DNA of 64,000 bases from Subtercola lobariae (GTDB lineage Bacteria > Actinomycetota > Actinomycetes > Actinomycetales > Microbacteriaceae). The notes below the pieces were generated by a model. The model was given only the letters and a program-made list of their open reading frames with translations. It made no database searches and was not told the origin of the DNA. The stretch lies in the NCBI RefSeq assembly GCF_014640255.1, contig NZ_BMGP01000003.1:1-64000 (forward strand), read 5' to 3'. A program made the position numbers and the translations under genes. This document shows, one piece after another, positions 32,956 through 43,568 of the stretch. Positions within the stretch are counted from its first letter, which is position 1, and every line of letters starts with the position of its first letter.

Positions 32956-33762
32956 GTGGCACCCACCAATTCCGAGCGCGAGGCGCGCGAGTCGAAGCAG
33001 CGACTGCGCAACTACCAGGCGCGTCAGACGGTTCACCAGAACCAGGTCTCCCGCCGCAAGCGCGACAACCTCGTGTCGGTCATCGCCGTGCTCGTGGTCG
33101 TCATCGTGGCCATCGTGGTGCAGGTCTTCTACTTCTCGAGCGGCCCCGGCATGCCCGTACCCGAAGCTTCGGCGTCGGTCGCACCGACAGACGCGCCCAC
33201 CCCCGCCGCCACCCCGAACCCCTCGTCGAACAGCGGCAATGTGCCGTCGCCCTCCATTGCCGCCGGTCGTGACTGGACGGGCACGATGACCATCAACAAC
33301 ACCATTCCCCTGGCCATCACTCTCAATGGCGCGGCCGCACCCCAGGCGGTTTCGTCGTTCATCTCGCTGGCGCAGGCAGGCTTCTACACCGGCCTCACCT
33401 GCCACCGCCTCACCACCACGGGCATTTATGTCTTGCAGTGCGGCGACCCGAACGGCGACGGCAGCGGCGGCCCCGGCTACTACTACGGCCCCGTCGAAAA
33501 CGCTCCGGCAGACAACGTCTACCCGGCCGGCACCATCGCCATGGCGCGCCAGTCTGACGCGGCCTACAGCAACGGCAGCCAGTTCTTCATCGTCTACCAA
33601 GACAGCACCATTCCCGCCGACTCGGCCGGCGGTTACAGCGTCATCGGTCAGGTCACGAGCGGTATGGATGCCCTGCAATCCGGTGTGATCGCAGCAGGCA
33701 CCGACTCCGGCGGCACCAAGCCTCTCGTTCCAACCTCGATCACCGCACTCACCGTGCAGTAG
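32956..33762 (+). CDS. membrane-anchored cyclophilin-type peptidyl-prolyl isomerase
   Basis: A 268-residue product. The first 35 residues are basic and cytoplasmic, a transmembrane helix spans about 38-60 (LVSVIAVLVVVIVAIVVQVF), a Pro/Ala/Thr/Ser linker follows, and the cyclophilin domain starts near 105 (TMTINNTIPLAITLNGAAAP, FISLAQAGFYTGLTCHRL, GTIAMARQSDAAYSNGSQFFIVY). The canonical PPIase arginine position reads HRL-x-x-x, and the GSQFFI motif is intact. GGAGG lies 4-5 nt before the GTG. It is divergent from rarA and probably folds secreted proteins outside the membrane. Confidence 0.92.
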   Translation: MAPTNSEREARESKQRLRNYQARQTVHQNQVSRRKRDNLVSVIAVLVVVIVAIVVQVFYFSSGPGMPVPEASASVAPTDAPTPAATPNPSSNSGNVPSPSIAAGRDWTGTMTINNTIPLAITLNGAAAPQAVSSFISLAQAGFYTGLTCHRLTTTGIYVLQCGDPNGDGSGGPGYYYGPVENAPADNVYPAGTIAMARQSDAAYSNGSQFFIVYQDSTIPADSAGGYSVIGQVTSGMDALQSGVIAAGTDSGGTKPLVPTSITALTVQ

Positions 33763-33773
33763 GGTGATTTCTT

Positions 33774-35003
33774 GTGATCAGTAGTGACCAGCACCCATGG
33801 GGCCGCGTTGACGAAACCGGAACGGTTTATCTTCGTGAAGCCTCTGGCGAGCGTGTCGTCGGCCAGTATCCCGACGGAACGCCCGAAGAAGCGCTTGCCT
33901 ACTTCGAGCGCAAATACACCGATCTGGCAGGCCAGGTAACGCTGTTAGAGCAGCGCGTGAAGCGCGGAGCATCCGCTGCCGACGTCAGCAAAGCCGTTTC
34001 AACGTTGTCGGGCGCCATCGAGACGGCCAACGCCATCGGCGACCTGGCCGCGCTGAAGAAGCGAGTGGATGCCCTGACCGTCGTGGTCTCGTCGCTCACC
34101 GAGAAGCAGCAGGTCGAAGCCAAAGCGCAGCTCTCTGAGGCCATCGTCGAACGCACGACCATCGTCGAAGAGGTCGAAGCTCTCGCAGCAGAAGACCCCG
34201 CGAAGGCGCAGTGGAAGCAGGTGACCGCTCGCCTCGACGAGCTGTTCGCCCGCTGGCAGAAGCACCAGCAAGACGGTCCGCGGCTGCCGCGCACCGAAGC
34301 CGGCGAGCTGTGGAAGCGGTTTCGCGACGCCCGTACCACCATCGAAGGCCACCGCAAGGCGTTCTTCGCCGATCTCGACAACGCGCACCGCGACGCCCGC
34401 ACGAAAAAGCAGCAGCTGGTCGAGCGTGCCGAAGCGCTCATTCCGAAGGGCGCTGACGGCGTCAACGCCTACCGTGACCTGCTGACCGAGTGGAAGAACG
34501 CGGGCCGCGCGGGCAAACGTGTCGACGACCAGCTCTGGGACAAGTTCAAGGCCGCCGGCGATGCCATTTACGCCGCCCGCAGCGAGGTCGTCGCGAAAGA
34601 CGACGAAGAGTTCGCCGAAAACCTCACCAAGAAGCTCGCCTTGCTCGATGAAGCCGAGCCGCTGCTCACCGAGAAAGACCGCACGGTCGCTCGCGACAAA
34701 CTCACCTCGATTCAGCGCCGGTGGGATGAGATCGGCAAGGTTCCGCGCGACAACGTCAAAACGGTCGACGACCGGTTGCGCCGTGTCGAGGCTGCCGTTC
34801 GTAAGCTCGACGAAGACTTCTGGCAGAAGAACAACCCCGAGAAGAAGGCTCGCGCCGAAGGTCTCGCAGGGCAGCTCACCGATGCCATCGCGAAACTGCA
34901 GCTCGAGATCGACGCAGCCTCGGCCGCGGGCGATGCCGTTAAGGTCGCCGAACTGCAAGAGGCTCTCGACGCCCGCAAGATCTGGCTCGACGCGCTGAAC
35001 TAG
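33774..35003 (+). CDS. DUF349 domain-containing coiled-coil protein
   Basis: A 409-residue, highly charged helical protein with repeated DUF349 units of the W-x-x-x-G pattern (ELWKRFRDARTTIEGHRKAFF, LWDKFKAAGDAIYAARSEV, IQRRWDEIGKVPRDNVKTVDD). GTG start 11 nt after the cyclophilin stop, so the two genes are probably cotranscribed. Position next to relA and rarA is conserved in actinobacteria; the biochemical role is unknown. Confidence 0.9.
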   Translation: MISSDQHPWGRVDETGTVYLREASGERVVGQYPDGTPEEALAYFERKYTDLAGQVTLLEQRVKRGASAADVSKAVSTLSGAIETANAIGDLAALKKRVDALTVVVSSLTEKQQVEAKAQLSEAIVERTTIVEEVEALAAEDPAKAQWKQVTARLDELFARWQKHQQDGPRLPRTEAGELWKRFRDARTTIEGHRKAFFADLDNAHRDARTKKQQLVERAEALIPKGADGVNAYRDLLTEWKNAGRAGKRVDDQLWDKFKAAGDAIYAARSEVVAKDDEEFAENLTKKLALLDEAEPLLTEKDRTVARDKLTSIQRRWDEIGKVPRDNVKTVDDRLRRVEAAVRKLDEDFWQKNNPEKKARAEGLAGQLTDAIAKLQLEIDAASAAGDAVKVAELQEALDARKIWLDALN

Positions 35004-35098
35004 CCCTGCGCCTCGTTCTGCACAGTTTGCTGCTGAGCTTCTCCACAGATCGTTGCCTTCTGAGGTTGGCGAGTGGATGCTCGGCGCAGGCTTGTCGC

Positions 35099-35680
35099 AT
35101 GACCACAGTTACCGCGCACCCTTCGCTTCTCTCGATCGCAGAACTTTCAGCAGCACGCCTCGATGGTGAGCTGTTCGACGTCAGCGACGACTATGCCAGC
35201 GTTGCTGAACCAGAAACCATTCAGCTACGGGCTCGTTCGCTCGCCAGTTGGGTTCCGCCGCAGGCTGCGGTCGAACGACACAGTGCCTTGTGGGTGTACG
35301 GGGTGCTCGCTCGACCGCCCACTCCCCTGCAGCTGTGCCTGGGGGCGCACAGCACCCTTCGCATCGCCACCACGCGGCGCTACATCGTGCGTGAAGTGGC
35401 GCTGCTCGTCGGCGACGTGCGCACCTTCGCCGACGTGCAGGTGACCTCGCCGCTTCGCACCGCCGTCGATCTTTCTCGAACGAGCGACGTCTTCGATCAG
35501 CACCTGATTCGGCAGCTCGCCGAGCTGATCAGACCCGAACGGCTCACGATCGCCGACTTCGAACGGCGGCTGAGCGCGTCGCGCAATCTGCCGCACAAGA
35601 AGCTGGCGCTGGCGCGCCTCCGCCTGGTGGTCGAAGCCGCGTTCTGCAGAGCCGACGAGGGCAGTGTCAGCCGCCGCTGA
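35099..35680 (+). CDS. AbiEi-antitoxin-like small protein (tentative)
   Basis: From the ATG at 35099 the product has 193 residues. The segments [20 protein letters not shown], then [20 protein letters not shown] and a basic C terminus, resemble the DNA-binding or effector part of AbiEi-family antitoxins widespread in Microbacteriaceae. No AbiEii nucleotidyltransferase toxin is adjacent, so this would be an orphan. The end overlaps the relA stop by 14 nt on the opposite strand. The family assignment rests on pattern memory and is uncertain; it may be only a conserved hypothetical. Confidence 0.55.
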   Translation: MTTVTAHPSLLSIAELSAARLDGELFDVSDDYASVAEPETIQLRARSLASWVPPQAAVERHSALWVYGVLARPPTPLQLCLGAHSTLRIATTRRYIVREVALLVGDVRTFADVQVTSPLRTAVDLSRTSDVFDQHLIRQLAELIRPERLTIADFERRLSASRNLPHKKLALARLRLVVEAAFCRADEGSVSRR

Positions 35681-37919
35681 CGCGGTAGACGTCGTAGACG
35701 GCGTCGATGCGCCGCACCGCGTTCAGTACTCGATCGAGGTGAGTGGTGTCACCCATCTCGAAGACGAAGCGGCTGATGGCGAGACGATCGCGTGAGGTGC
35801 TGACCGTTGCCGAGAGAATGTTGACGTGATGCTCTGACAGCACCCGGGTGACGTCAGAGAGCAGACCCGATCGGTCAAGCGCCTCGACCTGAATCTGAAC
35901 CAAGAAGACACTCTTCGACGACGGTGCCCACTCGACCTCGATCATGCGCTCGGGCTCTTGCAACAGCGATTGAACGTTGTGGCAGTCGCTCTGGTGCACC
36001 GAGACTCCGGTGCCACGGGTGACGAAGCCCACGATCTCGTCGCCTGGAACCGGGGTGCAGCACTTGGCGAGCTTGACGAGAATGTCGGGCGCACCGCGAA
36101 CCAGAACCCCTGATTCGCTATGGGTCGACCGCGGGCGCCGACCGACAACCACATCGAGTTCGCTGTCGTCGCTCTCCACCTCGGTCTGCAGCGACTGCAG
36201 AACCTTTTCGATGACCGACTGGGTAGAAACGTGCCCTTCGCCGATCGCCGCATACAGGGCCTCGACATTGTTGTAGCTCAGCTGCGACGCCACCTCGGCG
36301 AACGAGTCTTGGCTCATCAGCTTCTGAAGGGGCAGATTCTGTTTGCGCATGGCCCGGGCGATGGAGTCGCGCCCCTGCTCAATGGCTTCGTCACGCCGCT
36401 CTTTGGTGAACCACTGCCGAATCTTGTTGCGCGCCCGGGGGCTCTGCACAAAGCTCAGCCAGTCTTGGCTCGGCCCGGAGTCGGGGTTCTTCGACGTGAA
36501 GACTTCGACCACATCACCAGTAGTCAGCGTGCTCTCGAGCGGAACCAACCGGCCATTGACCTTCGCGCCCATGGTGCGATGGCCGACCTCGGTGTGCACG
36601 GCGTACGCGAAGTCGACCGGCGTCGCACCGGCGGGCAATCCGATGACCCGGCCCTTCGGCGTGAAGACGTAAACCTCTTTGGCGCCGATCTCGAAACGCA
36701 GCGAATCGAGAAACTCTCCGGGGTCGACGGTTTCGGCCTGCCAGTCGGAGATTCGGGCCAGCCACGCCATGTCGGCGTCGCCCCGATCATCCACTGCCCC
36801 GGCCTTGCCCGAGTTCACGCGTTCTTTGTACTTCCAGTGCGCAGCCACACCGAACTCGGCACGCTGGTGCATCTCGTTCGTGCGAATCTGAATCTCGACG
36901 GCACGGCCGCCCGGGCCGACGACGGTGGTGTGCAACGACTGGTAGAGGTTGAACTTCGGCGTAGCTATGTAGTCTTTGAACCGCCCGGGCATCGGGGTCC
37001 AGCGGGCGTGAATGGAGCCGAGAACCGCATAACAGTCGCGCACCGAGTTCACCAGCACGCGAATGCCTACGAGGTCGTAGATCTCGTCGAACTCGCGGCC
37101 ACGAACGATCATCTTCTGGTAGATGGAGTAGTACTGCTTGGGCCGACCGGCGACCTTGCCGCGAATCTTCGAGGCCTTGAGGTCGTCGGTGACCAGCTCG
37201 ATGACCTGTTGAACGTACTCTTCGCGCTGCGGAGTGCGCTGGCGAACGAGATTTTCGATCTCGACGTAGAGCTTCGGCGAGAGCACGGCGAACGAGAGGT
37301 CTTCGAGCTCCCATTTGATGGCCTGGATGCCCAGCCGATGTGCCAGCGGAGCGTAGATCTCGAGCGTCTCTTGAGCTTTGCGGGTGGCCGACTCGGTCGA
37401 CACGAAGCCCCAGGTGCGGGCGTTGTGCAAACGGTCGGCGAGCTTGATGATGAGCACGCGAATGTCTTTCGACATGGCGACGATCATCTTGCGCACGGTC
37501 TCGGCCTGCGCGCTCTCGCCGTATTTCACCTTGTCGAGTTTGGTGACGCCGTCGACGAGCATGGCCACCTCGTCACCGAACTCGGCACGCAAGTCGTTCA
37601 GCGTGTAGTCGGTGTCTTCGACGGTGTCGTGCAGCAGAGCGGCGGCAACGGTCTTCACGCCGATGCCCAGTTCGGCCAGAATCTGCGCCACTGCAACGGG
37701 GTGCGTGATGTACGGTTCGCCCGAGCGGCGCTTCTGCCCGTCGTGAGCGCGCTCGGCCACGGTGTAGGCCCGCTCGATGATGCTGACATCAGCCTTCGGG
37801 TGGTTCGCCCGAACCGTGCGAATCAGCGTGTCGACAGCACCTGCCGGTTGTGCGCGGGAGAACAGTCGCGGTACCAGCCGCCGCAGCGACGCATTGGTCG
37901 GCGCAGTGGTTTCGGTCAT
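35667..37919 (-). CDS. rel: bifunctional (p)ppGpp synthetase/hydrolase (Rel)
   Basis: Stringent-response enzyme of 750 residues. HD hydrolase domain: [17 protein letters not shown], the metal motif [14 protein letters not shown]. Synthetase domain: [40 protein letters not shown] and [15 protein letters not shown]. Then a TGS domain ([20 protein letters not shown]), the zinc-finger/helical region ([13 protein letters not shown]) and a C-terminal ACT domain. GGAGG lies 7 nt before the ATG. The adenine phosphoribosyltransferase gene often found between secF and rel in actinobacteria is missing here; a tandem repeat occupies the gap. Confidence 0.96.
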   Translation of the reverse strand: MTETTAPTNASLRRLVPRLFSRAQPAGAVDTLIRTVRANHPKADVSIIERAYTVAERAHDGQKRRSGEPYITHPVAVAQILAELGIGVKTVAAALLHDTVEDTDYTLNDLRAEFGDEVAMLVDGVTKLDKVKYGESAQAETVRKMIVAMSKDIRVLIIKLADRLHNARTWGFVSTESATRKAQETLEIYAPLAHRLGIQAIKWELEDLSFAVLSPKLYVEIENLVRQRTPQREEYVQQVIELVTDDLKASKIRGKVAGRPKQYYSIYQKMIVRGREFDEIYDLVGIRVLVNSVRDCYAVLGSIHARWTPMPGRFKDYIATPKFNLYQSLHTTVVGPGGRAVEIQIRTNEMHQRAEFGVAAHWKYKERVNSGKAGAVDDRGDADMAWLARISDWQAETVDPGEFLDSLRFEIGAKEVYVFTPKGRVIGLPAGATPVDFAYAVHTEVGHRTMGAKVNGRLVPLESTLTTGDVVEVFTSKNPDSGPSQDWLSFVQSPRARNKIRQWFTKERRDEAIEQGRDSIARAMRKQNLPLQKLMSQDSFAEVASQLSYNNVEALYAAIGEGHVSTQSVIEKVLQSLQTEVESDDSELDVVVGRRPRSTHSESGVLVRGAPDILVKLAKCCTPVPGDEIVGFVTRGTGVSVHQSDCHNVQSLLQEPERMIEVEWAPSSKSVFLVQIQVEALDRSGLLSDVTRVLSEHHVNILSATVSTSRDRLAISRFVFEMGDTTHLDRVLNAVRRIDAVYDVYRVSGG

Positions 37920-37994
37920 GTGGCTGCCTCCACTGCAATTATCGCACTAGGGTCACACGCTTGACGCACTCCACCCAGATTCACCAGAGGCTGA

Positions 37995-38085
37995 GCCCCA
38001 CATTCGCCGACGGCTTAAGCCCACAATCGCCGCAGGCTAGGCCCACATTCGCCGAAGGGCTAGGCCCACAATCGCCGAAGGCCTA
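37995..38085. repeat. four-unit 22-23-bp tandem array ending in the secF stop codon
   Basis: Units at 37995-38017, 38018-38039, 38040-38062 and 38063-38085 share GCCCACA(A/T)TCGCCG-AGG-CTA, alternating CACATTCGCC and CACAATCGCC, so the array is two 45-46-bp doublets. The last unit supplies the TAG stop of secF (38083-38085). Confidence 0.88.
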
Positions 38086-39102
38086 GGCAGAGACGCTCTC
38101 GCTTTCGGGCGCGGCTTCGGCTTGACGCTGCGCACGCTGTGCGAGAACACGAGCATCCATCTTCTTGATCTTCGGTTCACCGCGCCGAAAGAGGGCATAC
38201 ATCGGTGAGGCGATGAAGATGGTCGAGTAGGTGCCCACGAAGATTCCGATGAGCAGCGCGAGCGAAATGTCGCGCAGCGTGCCGGCACCGAGCACAAAGG
38301 CGCCGATGAACAGAATGGATGCCACGGGCAGCATGGCCACGATCGAGGTGTTCAACGACCGCACCAGGGTCTGGTTCACGGCGAGGTTCACGGTCTCGCT
38401 GAATGTGCGGGTGGGCTTCTCACCCATCAGCCGGGTGTTCTCGCGAATCTTGTCAAACACCACCACGGTGTCGTAAAGCGAATAGCCGAGAATCGTCAAG
38501 AACCCGATGACCGCTGCTGGAGTGATCTCGAACCCGGTGATTCCGTAGATTCCGGCGGTGAGTATGAGGTCGTGCAGCAGCGCCGTCATGGCCGCCGCCG
38601 CCATCTTCCACGTTCTGAAGTAGATAGCCATGAACACAGCAGCGAACGCCAGGAAGATCAACAGACCCCTGATGGCCTGCCCGGTGATGTCAGCGCCCCA
38701 GGTCGGCCCGATGAAGTTGATGGTCACATCGTCGGGTGACACCTTGTAGGCGGTCGCCAGTGCGTCACGAACCTGGTTGCTCTCGGCGTCGTTGAGTTGA
38801 TCGGTCTGCACCCGAATGCCGTTCTGGCCGAGCGTGGTGACGGCGGGGATGACGCCCGGGTCGACCGACTTCACCGCATCGATGCCCAGCTGCTGGCTGG
38901 TGTCGGAGACCTGCTGAATAGAGAACTGCGACCCACCGCGAAACTCGATGCCGAACACGAAGCCGCCGCGTAAGAACGGGCCGATCACCGAGATCAGAAT
39001 CATCACTGCGGCAATGGTGAACCACAGCTTCCATTTGCCGACGATGTTGTACGACTTCTTGCCTGAGTAGAGATCGTTACCCAGATCACTCATGCGGGCC
39101 AT
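38083..39102 (-). CDS. secF: protein translocase subunit SecF
   Basis: Partner of SecD in proton-motive-force-driven export. 339 residues with six transmembrane segments: the first after KWKLWFTIAAVMILISVIG, the periplasmic P1 domain (GIEFRGGSQFSI), the TM4 signature GYSLYDTVVVFDKIRENTR and NQTLVRSLNTSIVAMLP. ATG at 39100-39102 overlaps the secD stop (TGATG). The C-terminal tail is Glu/Ala/Arg-rich. Confidence 0.96.
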   Translation of the reverse strand: MARMSDLGNDLYSGKKSYNIVGKWKLWFTIAAVMILISVIGPFLRGGFVFGIEFRGGSQFSIQQVSDTSQQLGIDAVKSVDPGVIPAVTTLGQNGIRVQTDQLNDAESNQVRDALATAYKVSPDDVTINFIGPTWGADITGQAIRGLLIFLAFAAVFMAIYFRTWKMAAAAMTALLHDLILTAGIYGITGFEITPAAVIGFLTILGYSLYDTVVVFDKIRENTRLMGEKPTRTFSETVNLAVNQTLVRSLNTSIVAMLPVASILFIGAFVLGAGTLRDISLALLIGIFVGTYSTIFIASPMYALFRRGEPKIKKMDARVLAQRAQRQAEAAPESESVSA

Positions 39103-41009
39103 CAGCGCTTCTTCCTCTTCGGCGACGGCTTTCGCACGGGCGGCGTGGGTTTCTTCGGGGCAGTGGATGTCTCGGCAGAGGATGTCTCGGCAGTGGATGT
39201 CGCATCAGTGACGTTCGGCGCGCCAGTCGGCATGACCGTGGACGCGTCGGTGGTGCCGTTCGTCTCGACATCGGGCGTGGTGACGGGGCGATCGTCGACG
39301 GCAACCGAGGTCGTCTGAGGCTTCGGCGTGGTTTCGGTGCCCGGCTCGATAACGAGCGGAGCAGAGCCGGCGGCACGGCGCTCAGCGATGGTCTGTCGGC
39401 GCGCGGCCTCACGGCTCGCAGACTCTTGCTTGCCGCGCGAAATCGTCGCCGACGGAGCCTTGAACTGCGCTCGCCCACGGTACACGGCGCCGAGCTGACG
39501 CGGGTCGAGCCCGCTCGCCTTGTGGCCGTCTTTGAAGAAGGGCAGTTCGGCGAGCAGCGTCATGATGGGGTGCGTGAACATCAGCACCACCACAAGGTCG
39601 ATGACCGTGGTCATACCCAGGGTGAGCGCGAAGCCCTTCACGCTGCCGACAGCCACGATGTACAGCACCACGGCCGCCATCAGGTTGATGAAGTCAGACG
39701 CGAAAATGGTGCGAATGGCCCGCTTCCAGCCGGCCTGAACGGATGATTCGAGACCTCTCCCGTCGCGCAATTCGTCGCGTATTCGTTCGAAGTACACGAT
39801 GAACGAGTCGGCAGTGATACCGATGGCCACGATCAGACCCGCAACACCGGCCAGCGACAACCGGAAACCGGCACGCCACGAGAGCAGATCGACCACCAAG
39901 AACGTGAGAGTCGCGGCCACCACAAGAGAGGCGATGGTCACGGCGCCGAGTACCCGGTATTGCAACACCGAGTACCCCACCACGAGAACGAGACCGATGA
40001 GACCGGCGATCAGGCCGCTCAGCAGCTGGGTCGAACCGAGCGTGGCCGAGATGGTGTCTTGGCTCTGCACGGTGAAGCTGATGGGCAGAGCACCGAACTT
40101 CAGCTGATCGGCGAGGGTCTTCGCGGTGTCGGCGGTGAAGTTACCCGAGATCTGCGGTTGCCCGTTGGTGATCACGGCGAGTGTGCGCGGAGCGGAGATG
40201 ACCTTGCCGTCGAGCACGATGGCGAACTGGTTCTGCGCGCCGGTCAGGCCAGAGAGACGAGTGGTCACCGTCGCGAACTGCGACGTGCCCTGGTCGTTGA
40301 AGAAGATGTTCACCACGTACTGGCCAGTGGATGCACCCGAGCTGGTCTGCGCGACACCGCTGGTGGCGTTCGTCACGGTCTCGCCCGAAACCTCGACCGG
40401 GCCGAGAATGTACTTCGCCCCATCGTCGCCACAGGCGACCAGCGGCTGGTCTGCGGGGGCCTGACCCGCATCGGTGGCCGCAGTCGAGCTGCAGTCGATG
40501 TTCAAGAACTGGTCTTCAAGGGCCGGTGTCACCCACGCCAGGTCACTCGCGTCGGTGGGCTGCGCTGTGGGAGTGCTGTCGAGGCCTGGTGTCGGTGTGG
40601 TTGTCGGCACCGACGCGGTGTCGGTCACCAGCACGGGCCGAAACTCCAGCTTTGCCGAGGCCTCGATGCGAGCGAGGGTCGCGTCGTCAGGCTTGCCCGG
40701 AATGGAGACGACGATGTTCTGGCCGCCCTGAGTGGAGATCTGCGCTTCAGAGACACCACTGGCATCCACTCGCTGGCGAATGATCGATACCGCCTGCGTG
40801 ACCTGGTCGTCAGACACGGTCTGGCCGTTCTCGAGCTTCGGCGCGAGAATGATCTCGGTGCCGCCCTCGAGGTCGAGCCCGAGCTTAGGCAGCCACGAAC
40901 CGCCGCCCCAGATGGCGCCTGCGGCGTTGACGCCGGCGAGGGCGATGAAGATGACAAGGAGCCAGACGAGGGTGCGTCTGGCTCTCTTGACGGCGGTTGA
41001 TTTTGCCAC
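39102..41009 (-). CDS. secD: protein translocase subunit SecD
   Basis: 635 residues. N-terminal transmembrane helix (LVWLLVIFIALAGVNAAGA), P1 domain with GLDLEGGTEIILAP and RQRVDASGVSEAQI, five C-terminal membrane helices, with the DSFIVYFERIRDEL signature. Two additions are typical for actinobacteria but long here: a Thr/Pro/Ala insertion around residue 145 (TDTASVPTTTPTPGLDSTPT) and a C-terminal tail of about 90 residues rich in Thr, Ser and Pro that ends in a basic patch. GTG start at 41007-41009. Confidence 0.96.
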   Translation of the reverse strand: MAKSTAVKRARRTLVWLLVIFIALAGVNAAGAIWGGGSWLPKLGLDLEGGTEIILAPKLENGQTVSDDQVTQAVSIIRQRVDASGVSEAQISTQGGQNIVVSIPGKPDDATLARIEASAKLEFRPVLVTDTASVPTTTPTPGLDSTPTAQPTDASDLAWVTPALEDQFLNIDCSSTAATDAGQAPADQPLVACGDDGAKYILGPVEVSGETVTNATSGVAQTSSGASTGQYVVNIFFNDQGTSQFATVTTRLSGLTGAQNQFAIVLDGKVISAPRTLAVITNGQPQISGNFTADTAKTLADQLKFGALPISFTVQSQDTISATLGSTQLLSGLIAGLIGLVLVVGYSVLQYRVLGAVTIASLVVAATLTFLVVDLLSWRAGFRLSLAGVAGLIVAIGITADSFIVYFERIRDELRDGRGLESSVQAGWKRAIRTIFASDFINLMAAVVLYIVAVGSVKGFALTLGMTTVIDLVVVLMFTHPIMTLLAELPFFKDGHKASGLDPRQLGAVYRGRAQFKAPSATISRGKQESASREAARRQTIAERRAAGSAPLVIEPGTETTPKPQTTSVAVDDRPVTTPDVETNGTTDASTVMPTGAPNVTDATSTAETSSAETSTAPKKPTPPVRKPSPKRKKR

Positions 41010-41174
41010 CTGCGAAACTCAGCTTTCTATAACGACTGCGTGAACAGACCTGTTCTCGAACAATACCTGACTATCGCTCACTTCAGGCTAGCGCTGAACC
41101 GTTCTCGGCGAATTACACGCCAGACGAACCGTTGAGCGCAGAGTTGTTCTACGAAATCGCGAACGGGGTGCGAA

Positions 41175-41612
41175 CTACTCGCCCGACTTGTTTGACTTCG
41201 GCTTACCGTTCTCATCGAGCGGAACGCCGTTCAGAACAGTACCCGATGTTTCAGACCGATTGTCGTCAAGACGCGATTCGTGAATGCGTTCGCCGAATTC
41301 GGGCTCGCTCTGGTCGTCGATGGTGTCGGTGTCGGTGATGGCCAGGGGCTCTTCGGTGGGCACCACGCGGGTGACCGTCTGGCGGTGCACCTTCAGCACG
41401 GTGCCCGGGGTGGTCTCGAGCAGAATCTGGTTGTTCTCAACGTCGATGTTGAGAATGGTGCCGTACACGCCGAAGTTCGTCATGACGTAAGCGCCCTCGG
41501 CGATCTTGTTGGTGAGCTCTTCGGCCTCGCGCTTGCGCTTGCGGGAATTGCGCACCATGAAAATAATGAGAACGGCCAAAACGGCCAGCATGATCAGGGT
41601 TAACGGATCCAT
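41175..41612 (-). CDS. yajC: preprotein translocase subunit YajC
   Basis: Small accessory subunit of the SecDF complex. 145 residues: a single N-terminal transmembrane helix (LIMLAVLAVLIIFMV) followed by KRKREAEELTNKIAEGAYVM and the TNFGVYGTILNID beta core; the C-terminal tail is acidic and non-conserved. It is separated from secD by 165 nt (41010-41174), in which I see no gene. Confidence 0.93.
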   Translation of the reverse strand: MDPLTLIMLAVLAVLIIFMVRNSRKRKREAEELTNKIAEGAYVMTNFGVYGTILNIDVENNQILLETTPGTVLKVHRQTVTRVVPTEEPLAITDTDTIDDQSEPEFGERIHESRLDDNRSETSGTVLNGVPLDENGKPKSNKSGE

Positions 41613-41733
41613 TTAAAAGTTCGAGCCTTCCAGCAATCGGGGGTGCAGACGGGGCTCAGCATACAGAGCCGGGCTGAGCGTCAGCTAGACAGCGCTGATG
41701 AGTCAGCGAGAGCGAGCTGAGTGTCTGCCTGAA

Positions 41734-42852
41734 TTATAGCTCGTCATCGAAAAGAGGCTCAGTGCCATCAGAAACTGCTCGTTCGCCAGCGGCACGCCGA
41801 TGCTTCTGGGTCAATTGATCGGCGATGTCGTTGCGGGGCTGCATGTTGAAATGCTCCCACCCTTCGCGTGTCGCCATGCGACCTCGCGGCGTTCGAACGA
41901 TCAAACCGATTCTCACGAGAAACGGTTCGACGACCGATTCGATGGTCTCTGATTCTTCGCCGACTGACACGGCGAGCGTGTTCAGGCCGACCGGGCCGCC
42001 GTTGAACCGGGTGAGCAGAATGAGCATCACGGCCCGGTCGAGTCGGTCGAGCCCGAGTTCGTCGACATCGTAGAGTTCGAGCGCCGACCGAACCACCGCA
42101 CGTGTCGCCTCTCCCCCGTGCACCAGCGCGTAGTCGCGTACCCGGCGCAGCAGCCGGTTCGCGATGCGCGGTGTTCCGCGCGACCGGGTCGCGATCTCGA
42201 TCAGGGCACTCTCTTCGATGCGCAGCTCGAGCATCACTGCGGCCCGGCGCAGCACCTGCACGAGTTCGTCGGCGTCGTAGAACTCGAGGTGCGCGGTGAA
42301 CCCGAAGCGGTCTCGCAGCGGGTTCGGCAGCAGCCCAGAGCGAGTTGTCGCGCCCACCAGCGTGAACGGGGCGAGATCAAGCGGTATGGAGGTGGCGCCA
42401 GCACCCTTTCCCACCATGATGTCGATGCGAAAGTCTTCCATGGCGAGATACAGCAGTTCTTCGGCCGAGCGGGCCATGCGGTGAATCTCGTCGACGAAGA
42501 GCACCTCACCCGGCACAAGGCTCGAAAGCACCGCGGCGAGGTCTCCGGCGTGCTGAATGGCGGGCCCGCTCGACAGCCGCAGCGGTCTGCCGCTTTCGTG
42601 CGCCACGATCATGGCGAGGGTGGTCTTGCCGAGCCCCGGAGGGCCGGCGAGCAGAATGTGGTCGGGCGTTCGGTTCTGGATGGTCGCGGCATCCAACAGC
42701 AATTGAAGCTGCCCACGCACCCGCTGTTGCCCCACGAATTCGGCAAGGCTCTTGGGTCTGAGGGCGCCCTCGAACGCGACCTCGGCCTCAGAACCCATCA
42801 TCTCGGGCTGCAGCAGTTCGTCGCCGGGGCGACGCGTGTCGTCACCACTCAT
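41734..42852 (-). CDS. ruvB: Holliday junction branch migration helicase RuvB
   Basis: Hexameric AAA+ motor. 372 residues: [19 protein letters not shown], Walker [19 protein letters not shown], Walker [36 protein letters not shown] (sensor 1 and arginine finger), and a C-terminal winged helix ([21 protein letters not shown]). The ATG overlaps the ruvA stop (ATGA). Confidence 0.97.
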   Translation of the reverse strand: MSGDDTRRPGDELLQPEMMGSEAEVAFEGALRPKSLAEFVGQQRVRGQLQLLLDAATIQNRTPDHILLAGPPGLGKTTLAMIVAHESGRPLRLSSGPAIQHAGDLAAVLSSLVPGEVLFVDEIHRMARSAEELLYLAMEDFRIDIMVGKGAGATSIPLDLAPFTLVGATTRSGLLPNPLRDRFGFTAHLEFYDADELVQVLRRAAVMLELRIEESALIEIATRSRGTPRIANRLLRRVRDYALVHGGEATRAVVRSALELYDVDELGLDRLDRAVMLILLTRFNGGPVGLNTLAVSVGEESETIESVVEPFLVRIGLIVRTPRGRMATREGWEHFNMQPRNDIADQLTQKHRRAAGERAVSDGTEPLFDDEL

Positions 42853-43478
42853 CGCGGGCCCGCCGTGCTCTGCCGCGGGCCGAGTTCGGTGAGCGCGCGC
42901 CGCAGCAGAATCTGCATGTTGGCCGCGTCGTCATCGCTCGTCACCGCGAGCACGCTGTCGAGAGCATCGGATGCACTGCGATCGCTCCAGCCCAAACCGA
43001 CCAGTGCCACCAGCACATCGTCGCGTACCGAGCCCGCAGGCGCGAAACTGGGCCGCCCTGCCGTGGCAGCGTGTGCGTACGCCGCGACTTTGCCGGTCAG
43101 TGACACGACAATGAGCTTGGCCGTCTTTGGGCCGATACCGGTCACGCGGCGAAAGACGGAGTCGTCGTCGGCGCCCACAGCGCGGGCTATTTCGTTGGGC
43201 GAGAGGGCGGCGAGCACGCCCATCGCCGACTTCGGGCCGACACCTGTGACCCCCACGAGCAGCGAGAAGATCTCGAGCGACTCAGAGTCAGGGAAGCCGA
43301 ACAGCGATAGCGAGTCTTCGCGCACGATCATGCTGGTGAGCACGCGCGCTTCTTCACCGACCCGCAGCGACAGCGAGTGTTCGGGCGTCAATTGCACCTG
43401 AAACCCCACCCCGCCGACTTCGATGACGGCACCCGTGCCGTACAGGTCGAGTACGGTTCCGCGCAGACTTGAAATCAC
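42849..43478 (-). CDS. ruvA: Holliday junction branch migration protein RuvA
   Basis: Tetrameric junction-binding subunit that recruits RuvB. The OB domain starts [30 protein letters not shown], two helix-hairpin-helix motifs follow ([37 protein letters not shown]), and domain III closes the protein ([20 protein letters not shown]). 209 residues. The gap of 436 nt to ruvC is filled with tandem repeats; ruvC and ruvA are usually directly adjacent. Confidence 0.96.
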   Translation of the reverse strand: MISSLRGTVLDLYGTGAVIEVGGVGFQVQLTPEHSLSLRVGEEARVLTSMIVREDSLSLFGFPDSESLEIFSLLVGVTGVGPKSAMGVLAALSPNEIARAVGADDDSVFRRVTGIGPKTAKLIVVSLTGKVAAYAHAATAGRPSFAPAGSVRDDVLVALVGLGWSDRSASDALDSVLAVTSDDDAANMQILLRRALTELGPRQSTAGPR

Positions 43479-43568
43479 CCCCTCAGCCTACGGGCGATCC
43501 CCGACATTCGAACCTATGTTCCCCGGCGTGCCGCCGCCGACTTCAGCTCAGCCGCGGCGCGAACACGG

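Noticed and set aside
35099-35680. Complete AbiE toxin-antitoxin system
   Set aside because: Only an antitoxin-like protein is present; no nucleotidyltransferase toxin is adjacent on either side.
36120-37964. 614-codon plus-strand frame opposite rel
   Set aside because: Antisense shadow of the (p)ppGpp synthetase gene; no family features and no ribosome-binding site.
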